A stretch of 64,000 nucleotides of DNA, taken from positions 1,334,723 through 1,398,722 of the forward strand of contig NC_011661.1 in assembly GCF_000021645.1 (NCBI RefSeq), read 5' to 3'. Made by a program: the position numbers and the translations under genes. Positions within the stretch are counted from its first letter, which is position 1. Every line of letters starts with the position of its first letter. The notes under the pieces were generated by a model, which made no database searches, had not been told where the DNA came from, and was given only the letters and a program-made list of their open reading frames with translations. The stretch comes from Dictyoglomus turgidum DSM 6724. Lineage in GTDB: Bacteria; Dictyoglomota; Dictyoglomia; Dictyoglomales; Dictyoglomaceae. Of this stretch, positions 58,029 to 64,000 are shown in pieces.

Positions 58029-58382
58029 TTATTTGGACATTAATATTTCTAATATTCTTGTAAGTTTTTTATCTAATAGGTTTATTTTCTGCTCTAATTC
58101 TTGCAAATTTATGGTTGAGCTTTGTTTTTCAGTAACTTTTTTGATCTCTTCCATTAATGCCAATTCTTGAGTTCTCAAAGCTCTAATAATATCTGTTATT
58201 TCTCTTACTTCTCTCCTTAAATATTCCTCTTTTTCAGAAAGTTCATCTATTTTCTTATGAATTTCATAAATATCAGCAATCTTCCCCTGTGAAGAGCTTA
58301 AAAGTCTATACAAAAATATAAGAAAGACTATTATTACTCCAAAAATAACAAAGTCCAGAATTCTTGCTAAGTTTATTGTCAT
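58029..58382 (-). CDS. small membrane-anchored coiled-coil protein (unknown)
   Basis: 117 aa. One N-terminal membrane helix (ILDFVIFGVIIVFLIFLYRLL) and then an almost entirely helical, charged coiled coil (IDELSEKEEYLRREVREI... LEQKINLLDKKLTRILEIL). No recognised domain. It is a single gene, divergent from the YdjM-like gene. Confidence 0.6.
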   Translation of the reverse strand: MTINLARILDFVIFGVIIVFLIFLYRLLSSSQGKIADIYEIHKKIDELSEKEEYLRREVREITDIIRALRTQELALMEEIKKVTEKQSSTINLQELEQKINLLDKKLTRILEILMSK

Positions 58383-58471
58383 TACAGTCTTCCCCCCATA
58401 TAATATGATTTTTTACCAATTTCCTGTTATACTTTATAAATATAACACATAAGGAGGAAATAGTAAACAGC

Positions 58472-59167
58472 ATGATATATAAGACTCACATATCATTAAA
58501 TATGCTACTTTTGCAAGCAATTTTAAGAATTTCAAATATTCCTATTCAAGAAATATTAACCCCATGGGGTTTAGGTATATCCGTAGGAACCCTGGTAGGA
58601 ACATTTATTCCAGATATTGATGCGCCAAAGTCTGAAATCTCTAAAAGAATCTTGCCTGCAAAGACCTTATTAAACATGTTAATACCATTACTAAGTTTTA
58701 TTTTATCTTTCTCCCTTTTCACTTTTTTAGATCTCAAATCTACTCTAAATACCATTGCACAAAAATCAATTTTTTTCCTTTTAATCTTTATAGGAGTTTT
58801 ACTTATATTAAACCTCATTTTTAATTCTCTTTTAAAACCACTTTTTGAACATAGGGGTCTCCTACATAGCTTGACAGGTTTGACCTTTTTAAACATACTA
58901 CTTTCTATATTTTATATTAACAACCTTAAAAACCTTCCACTAAATCTCAGCTATTTCTATAATGGTTTCTATACAGGCATCAATATCGGGTATTTAGGCC
59001 ATATAATCGGAGACTTCTTTACCTACCAAGGGATAAGACCCTTTTATCCAGTAAAATGGAAAATCTCTTTAAGGATATTTAGAACCAACAGTCTCCAAGA
59101 AAAAGTACTATTCTATATATTATCCCTTGCAAATCTTATTCTTTTATTACAAAATATACTCCAATAA
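58472..59167 (+). CDS. YdjM-like (LexA-binding/DUF457-type) membrane metal-dependent hydrolase
   Basis: 231 aa, about five membrane helices. Conserved polar motifs of the family: N-terminal THISLNMLLLQ His, GTFIPDIDAPKS (D-x-D), FEHRGLLHSLTG (HRG-xxH) and GHIIGDFFTYQGI. Function unknown; in E. coli YdjM is SOS-linked. SD GGAGG lies ~14 nt from the ATG, longer than normal. It starts an operon with serS. Confidence 0.72.
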   Translation: MIYKTHISLNMLLLQAILRISNIPIQEILTPWGLGISVGTLVGTFIPDIDAPKSEISKRILPAKTLLNMLIPLLSFILSFSLFTFLDLKSTLNTIAQKSIFFLLIFIGVLLILNLIFNSLLKPLFEHRGLLHSLTGLTFLNILLSIFYINNLKNLPLNLSYFYNGFYTGINIGYLGHIIGDFFTYQGIRPFYPVKWKISLRIFRTNSLQEKVLFYILSLANLILLLQNILQ

Positions 59168-59184
59168 GCAAAGGAGGTACAAGA

Positions 59185-60462
59185 ATGATTGACATTAAAA
59201 TCCTTAGAGAAAATCCAGAAATTATGAAAGAAAACATTATACTAAGGAATTTGGATCCTCAAAAATATGACGTAGACTACATTATAGAATTAGATGCAAA
59301 AAGAAGATCTTTACAAAAGGAACTGGACAATTTAAGAGCTCAAAGAAACAAGATATCCCAAGAGATAGGAAAACATCAAGGAGAAGAAAGAGAAAAACTC
59401 ATAAAAGAGGCAAAAATCTTAAAAGAAAAAATAGAAGAATTAGCAAAAGAATATGATAATGTAGAAAAAGAACTTTTTTCAAGACTTTGGCAACTTCCCA
59501 ATTTCCTTTCTCCTAAAGCTCCAAGGGGGAAAGATGAAAAAGACAACGTGGAAATAAAAAAATGGGGAGAGATAAAAACATTCAATTTTACTCCTAAGGA
59601 TCACTTAGATCTTGCATTATTAAACGATCTCGTAGATTTTGAGAGAGGAAGTAAAGTTACAGGATCTAATTTTTACTATTTAAAAAACGAAGCAGTACTT
59701 TTAGAATTTGCTTTATTTAGATTAGTAATAGATACTCTTCTTCCAGAGGGTTTTAAATTATTTATAACTCCTGATTTAGCTCGAATGGAAATTATAGATG
59801 GTATTGGATTTCAACCTCGTGGACCTGAAGCTCAAATATACAGAGTAGAAGATACAGATTTAGGATTAATAGCTACCGCAGAGATAACCCTTGGAGGGTA
59901 TCATAAAGATGAAATACTTGACGAGCTTGATCTGCCTCTAAAATACTTAGGCTTTTCTCACTGTTTTAGAACTGAAGCTGGTGCTTATGGTAGATACAAC
60001 AGAGGATTGTACAGAGTACATCAATTTAGCAAAGCCGAGATATTTATAATATGTAGACCAGAAGATTCTGAAGAAATGCATGAGTATATACTGGGCTTAG
60101 AAGAGAAAATCTTTCAAAAATTAGAGATTCCTTATAGAGTTTTAGATATTTGTTCTGGAGATCTTGGGGCCCCTGCTGCCAGAAAATTTGATATCGAAGC
60201 ATGGATGCCAGGAAGAGGAGAATTTGGAGAAGTAACGAGCTGTTCAAACTGTACTGACTATCAAGCAAGAAGATTAAATATAAGATTTAGAAGAGTCACT
60301 GGAGAAGTAGAATACGTACATATGCTTAACGGCACAGCTATTGCTATCTCAAGAGCCTTAATTGCTATCTTTGAAAACTATCAACAAGAAGACGGAAGTA
60401 TTCTAATTCCTAAAGCTCTTCAACCTTATATAGGGATATCAGAAATAAGACCAAAAAAATAA
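59185..60462 (+). CDS. serS: seryl-tRNA synthetase
   Basis: 425 aa. N-terminal tRNA-binding coiled coil (LDAKRRSLQKELDNLRAQRNKISQEI... KEKIEELAKEYDNVEKEL) and class II core: motif 2 FRTEAGAYGRYNRGLYRVHQF, motif 3 LNGTAIAISRALIAIFENYQ. SD AAGGAGGT. Confidence 0.97.
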   Translation: MIDIKILRENPEIMKENIILRNLDPQKYDVDYIIELDAKRRSLQKELDNLRAQRNKISQEIGKHQGEEREKLIKEAKILKEKIEELAKEYDNVEKELFSRLWQLPNFLSPKAPRGKDEKDNVEIKKWGEIKTFNFTPKDHLDLALLNDLVDFERGSKVTGSNFYYLKNEAVLLEFALFRLVIDTLLPEGFKLFITPDLARMEIIDGIGFQPRGPEAQIYRVEDTDLGLIATAEITLGGYHKDEILDELDLPLKYLGFSHCFRTEAGAYGRYNRGLYRVHQFSKAEIFIICRPEDSEEMHEYILGLEEKIFQKLEIPYRVLDICSGDLGAPAARKFDIEAWMPGRGEFGEVTSCSNCTDYQARRLNIRFRRVTGEVEYVHMLNGTAIAISRALIAIFENYQQEDGSILIPKALQPYIGISEIRPKK

Positions 60463-60484
60463 GGAAGCCCCTTGGGGCTTCCTT
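60461..60484. terminator. bidirectional terminator between serS and nrdJ
   Basis: 11-bp palindrome AAGGAAGCCCC-tt-GGGGCTTCCTT followed by TAATTTAAT on the plus strand. It begins inside the serS stop region and ends 4 nt before the nrdJ stop. Confidence 0.75.
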
Positions 60485-60488
60485 TAAT

Positions 60489-62738
60489 TTAATAACATTT
60501 AGAATATCCACAAACCCTACAAGTTAAACACCCTTCTGCAACTTGCAAAGGCGATCCACATTCAGGACAAGGCATTCCAGAATAATTCTCGCTCTTTTCT
60601 GTCTTCTCCTCACTTCTTACTATGAAATCATTGAGAGTGTTGTTTTTTCCTTCTTTTAGATTGAGATATTTTTCCAATGCTTTTCCTATAGCATCAGAAC
60701 AAGAGAGAATAAGATCTCCATCTTCTGTTCTTGCTGGATTAGGACATCTTATTCCTTTTAATTGTTTAATTATAGCATTTACATCAACTCCACTCCTCAA
60801 TGCAAGGGATATAAGCCTGGATATAGCCTCTGTTTGAGATGCTGCACATCCTCCTGCCTTACCAAGAGTTGAGAAAACTTCACATATACCAAATTCATCC
60901 TCATTTATGGTGATATATAAATTTCCACAACCTGTCCTCATTTTTATAGTCGCGCCTTTTGTAATCGTTGGCCTTGGTCTGGGAATTAGCTTATGAGCAT
61001 CTCTCTCCTTAGTTTCCTTCTTTTCTTTTTCTACCGCCAAAACTTGAGAGGCTCTTGATTTATCTCTATAAACTGTTATTCCTTTAAGTTTTAATTCGTA
61101 AGCCATGAGATATATCTTTCTTATATCCTCCAAGGTGGCATCCTCTCTCAAATTTACTGTTTTGGATACTGCATTGTCTACATATTTTTGAAAAGATGCC
61201 TGCATTAACACATGATCTTCTGGAGAGATATCTAAAGCAGTTACAAATAACCTTTTAAGTTTTTCAGGAATCTCAGTTATATTTTGAATAGTGCCTTTTT
61301 GAATTACCTTTTCTATTAATTCCTCAGAATATAGGTTTTCTTTAATCAATGCCTCCTTAAATAATGGATATACTTCATTCCACTCACCAAGACTTATTTT
61401 ACGCTTAAAGGCAAGAGCAAAAATAGGCTCTATACCTGATGAACAGTTAGCAATGATACTTATGCTTCCTGTAGGAGCAATGGTAGTTAGAGTTGCATTT
61501 CTCAATCTCAACCCCATATCCCTATAAATACTCTTATCCCAATTAGGAAAAACTCCTCTTTCTTTTGCAAGTTCTTGCGATGCTTCTCTTGCCTCTTTTT
61601 GAATAAAACTCATAATATTCTCTGCAATATCTCTTGCTTCCTTAGTGTTATAGGGTACTTCAAGCCTTATCAATAAGTCATAGAAACCCATTACTCCAAG
61701 CCCTATCTTTCTATTTGCTTTAGTCATTTCTTCTATAGGTTTTAACGGGTAAAAATTAGCATCAATAACGTTATCCAAAAAATGTACTGCATTATGTACA
61801 GTAGTTCTTAACTTATCCCAGTTTATTTCATACTTATCTCCAACTTTTTTCAACATTCTGCCGAGGTTTATAGAACCTAAATTACAAGATTCAAAAGGAA
61901 GTAAGGGCTGTTCACCGCAAGGATTTGTAGACTCTATCTCTCCAACTTCGGGTGTTGGGTTTTTTCTATTTATCTCATCTATAAATATTACACCAGGTTC
62001 TCCATTCTTCCATGCTTGCTCTACTATAAGATCAAAAAGCTCTTTAGCCCTTATCCTCTTAACCACTTCTTTATTCCGAGGATTTATAAGAGAAAATTCT
62101 TCATCATTCAACACTGCCTCCATAAAACCATCAGTTACAGCTACAGAAATATTAAAATTAGAAAGGACACCTTCTTGATCCTTACAGGTTACAAATTCCC
62201 AGATATCAGGGTGGTCTACCCGAAGAATTCCCATATTAGCCCCTCTTCTAACACCACCCTGTTTTATAGTATCTGTTGCCGCATCATATACTTTCATAAA
62301 ACTAACCGGTCCTGAAGCTATTCCTCCTGTACTTCTAACGATATCTCCCTTAGGACGAATTTTAGAAAAGGAGAAACCTGTACCTCCACCTGACTGATGT
62401 ATTAAAGCTGCATACTTCAGGCCATCAAAGATACTCACTAAGGAATCTTCAATAGGTATTACAAAACATGCTGAAAGTTGGCCTAAAGGCCTTCCTGCAT
62501 TCATCAAAGTAGGAGAATTTGGTAAAAACTCCAGAGAAGACATCATTTCATAAAAGATATCTTTTACAGCTTCTACATCTGCATTAGGATCATAAATCAA
62601 ATCCACCTTTGCAATGGTCTCTGCTACTCTTTCAAACATCTCCTCAGGAGTCTCAATTACATTACCATTCTCATCCTTTTTCAGATACCTTTTCTCAAGA
62701 ATCATTAATGCTTGTTCAGTTAATTCAACTTTTTTCAT
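60489..62738 (-). CDS. nrdJ: adenosylcobalamin-dependent (class II) ribonucleotide reductase
   Basis: 749 aa, the size of the NrdJ type. Reduces NTPs/NDPs to deoxy forms with B12. Active-site marks: GQLSACFVIPIEDS (Cys), GGGTGFSFSKIRPKGD, NPCGEQPLLPFESCNLGSINLGRM (thiyl radical Cys/Glu), PTGSISIIANCSSGIEP; C-terminal redox/zinc region CPECGSPLQVAEGCLTCRVCGYSKC. No intein. The start overlaps the TPR gene stop (ATGA). Confidence 0.96.
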   Translation of the reverse strand: MKKVELTEQALMILEKRYLKKDENGNVIETPEEMFERVAETIAKVDLIYDPNADVEAVKDIFYEMMSSLEFLPNSPTLMNAGRPLGQLSACFVIPIEDSLVSIFDGLKYAALIHQSGGGTGFSFSKIRPKGDIVRSTGGIASGPVSFMKVYDAATDTIKQGGVRRGANMGILRVDHPDIWEFVTCKDQEGVLSNFNISVAVTDGFMEAVLNDEEFSLINPRNKEVVKRIRAKELFDLIVEQAWKNGEPGVIFIDEINRKNPTPEVGEIESTNPCGEQPLLPFESCNLGSINLGRMLKKVGDKYEINWDKLRTTVHNAVHFLDNVIDANFYPLKPIEEMTKANRKIGLGVMGFYDLLIRLEVPYNTKEARDIAENIMSFIQKEAREASQELAKERGVFPNWDKSIYRDMGLRLRNATLTTIAPTGSISIIANCSSGIEPIFALAFKRKISLGEWNEVYPLFKEALIKENLYSEELIEKVIQKGTIQNITEIPEKLKRLFVTALDISPEDHVLMQASFQKYVDNAVSKTVNLREDATLEDIRKIYLMAYELKLKGITVYRDKSRASQVLAVEKEKKETKERDAHKLIPRPRPTITKGATIKMRTGCGNLYITINEDEFGICEVFSTLGKAGGCAASQTEAISRLISLALRSGVDVNAIIKQLKGIRCPNPARTEDGDLILSCSDAIGKALEKYLNLKEGKNNTLNDFIVRSEEKTEKSENYSGMPCPECGSPLQVAEGCLTCRVCGYSKCY

Positions 62739-64000
62739 TGTCTCCTCTCCTTTTTAAGCTCCTCTAATTTATTTTTCAATTCTCTTAAATTTGCATCATT
62801 AGGAGCGTATTTTAACCCTTCATTTAACACAACTTCTGCAGAAAATAGATCTCCTTTTTGAAGATAGGCATAGACCAAATTTCCGTAAGCTTGTACATAA
62901 TCTTTTTTAGTTTCTAAAGCTTTTTTAAACCATAAGATAGCCTCATCATATCTGCCTGACATAAAAAGAACTGCTCCTATATTATTCATAATCTCAGGAG
63001 AATTAGGCTTAAGTTCAAGAGCCTTCTTAAAATAATCAAAAGCCGAGTTATAATCCTTATTCTTGTAAGCTTCAAGCCCCCTTTGGATATAAACTCTCTC
63101 ATCTATTTTTATTTCTTTAAGTTTGTCCTCTTTACCCAGTTGTTTATAAATGACTCTCAAGAGCTCTAAAGCATTTGAGTAGGTAGGGTCAATATTCAAA
63201 CTTTTCAAAAGATATTCCTCTGCCTTATTTAAGTCACCTAATCTGTACATAACTAATCCAAGGTTAAATAATATATTTTTATCATTAGGATTTATGCTCA
63301 AAAGTCTTTCGTAAATTTCTTTAGCTTTTTCAAAATCTCCCTCTTGGAAATAAAATTTTGCAGCGTAGCTTGCTGCCTCAACATGGTAAGAATCTATCTC
63401 AAGAATTCTTTCAGCTATCTCGAGAGCCTTCTCTTCATTCTTCAAATCAGTAGAATACATTTTCAATAGATTTTCCATAGGAGGAACACAATATCTATCA
63501 TAGGATAAAGCCTCATTTAAATATTCTTCCGCTTTTTTAATTAGGGTCTCATCTTTTCTTCCTAGATAATGGTAAGCTTGAGCATAAAAAGCTCCCACAA
63601 GATTATAGGTTAACGACTTATAATAAGCATTTTCCAAAAGTCCTTTAATATGGCTCTCTCCCTTTATGAAAGCCTCCTTTTTAATATCCTCATTTTCAGC
63701 CCCTCCCATAATCCCTAAATATGCTTTTATTACTGCCTCATGAAAAGCTGTTTCTTGAGGGCGTAATTTTATTGCCTCCTCTAATATGGCAGCTGCCCTT
63801 CCAACCTCGCCAGAATTTATATAGTCCAATCCATATCTATAATAAATTTCTGCTCTAAAAAATTGCAAAGAGAACTTTATACTGAAAATACTTACGAAGA
63901 TACACAATATTAGAATAAATAATCTAGCCAAAGAAGAAAGAGAAACTTCCCATACAGAATCTTTCTTTTCCAGCTTAAAAAATATCATAATAAAGGCGGT
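62735..64000 (-). CDS. membrane-anchored TPR protein, 5' end outside the window
   Basis: At least 417 aa visible from ATG 63988. A membrane helix (LARLFILILCIFVSIFSIKFSLQFF) is followed by about ten TPR repeats (e.g. EIYERLLSINPNDKNILFNLGLVMYRLGDLNKAEEYLLKSL). The frame stays open upstream to the edge (T-A-F-I before the Met) and no SD precedes the ATG, so the true start probably lies outside and this could be the C-terminal part of a larger membrane protein such as an O-antigen-ligase/TPR fusion (inference). Overlaps nrdJ by 4 nt. Confidence 0.7.
   Translation of the reverse strand, partial: TAFIMIFFKLEKKDSVWEVSLSSLARLFILILCIFVSIFSIKFSLQFFRAEIYYRYGLDYINSGEVGRAAAILEEAIKLRPQETAFHEAVIKAYLGIMGGAENEDIKKEAFIKGESHIKGLLENAYYKSLTYNLVGAFYAQAYHYLGRKDETLIKKAEEYLNEALSYDRYCVPPMENLLKMYSTDLKNEEKALEIAERILEIDSYHVEAASYAAKFYFQEGDFEKAKEIYERLLSINPNDKNILFNLGLVMYRLGDLNKAEEYLLKSLNIDPTYSNALELLRVIYKQLGKEDKLKEIKIDERVYIQRGLEAYKNKDYNSAFDYFKKALELKPNSPEIMNNIGAVLFMSGRYDEAILWFKKALETKKDYVQAYGNLVYAYLQKGDLFSAEVVLNEGLKYAPNDANLRELKNKLEELKKERRQ

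Overview
The window is about 64 kb of AT-rich (roughly one-third G+C by eye), very densely packed bacterial chromosome. It has no mobile elements, no CRISPR array and no prophage. Gene order and content point to an anaerobic thermophile related to Dictyoglomus (best guess, not proven). The reasons are: Firmicutes-like ancestral gene order without the Firmicutes-specific insertions, a two-subunit glycyl-tRNA synthetase, a B12-dependent ribonucleotide reductase, a B12-dependent glutamate mutase pathway, an EF-Tu with the short insertion common in thermophiles, and GC-rich tRNA/tmRNA stems in an AT-rich background.

Region 1 (1-17.9 kb, minus strand) is one long housekeeping run headed by hrcA with a CIRCE operator: hrcA-rsmE-mtaB-rpsU-phoH-ybeY-dgkA-CBS/DUF21 protein-pyrG-cdd-era-deoC-recO-glyQ-glyS, then ppdK from its own promoter, dgt and the start of dnaG. 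It resembles the Firmicutes hrcA...era-recO-glyQS...dnaG order, but grpE-dnaK-dnaJ is missing between hrcA and rsmE.

Region 2 (18.0-39.5 kb, minus strand) is an almost gap-free series from a roadblock/MglA GTPase pair through argB-like, Wzz, DegT, galE, smpB, tmRNA (ssrA), a cell-wall amidase, murI and an M20 peptidase. It then enters a complete front half of the methylaspartate pathway: glmS, glmL, glmE and mal, followed by an AtuA/DUF4387 pair, a two-subunit class I fumarase-type hydratase (probably mesaconase), and an unknown P-loop protein. It ends with rph, rdgB, ridA, a rhomboid protease and an SDH-family membrane protease. The uncharacterised part of the glutamate pathway is the most interesting biology here.

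Region 3 (39.6-43.5 kb, minus strand) is the rpsF-ssb-rpsR-DUF2232-rplI-dnaB operon, with a candidate S6:S18-binding leader. Back to back with it, Region 4 (43.5-51.2 kb, plus strand) is an aspartate-family amino acid operon: ilvE-type aminotransferase, lysA, hom, thrC, thrB, asd, lysC.

Region 5 (51.2-56.3 kb, minus strand) is the translation/transcription operon tRNA-Thr-Tyr-fMet-Thr-tuf-rpmG-tRNA-Trp-secE-nusG-rplK-rplA-rplJ-rplL. It carries a candidate L1 operator and a convincing L10 leader with terminator/antiterminator. Region 6 (56.3-64 kb) holds a six-repeat S1 protein, a small membrane coiled-coil protein, a YdjM-like membrane hydrolase with serS, and nrdJ preceded by a TPR gene cut by the window edge.

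No riboswitch was seen upstream of the lysine/threonine genes. Several start codons were moved from the longest ORF to the codon with correct Shine-Dalgarno (SD) spacing; each case is noted.
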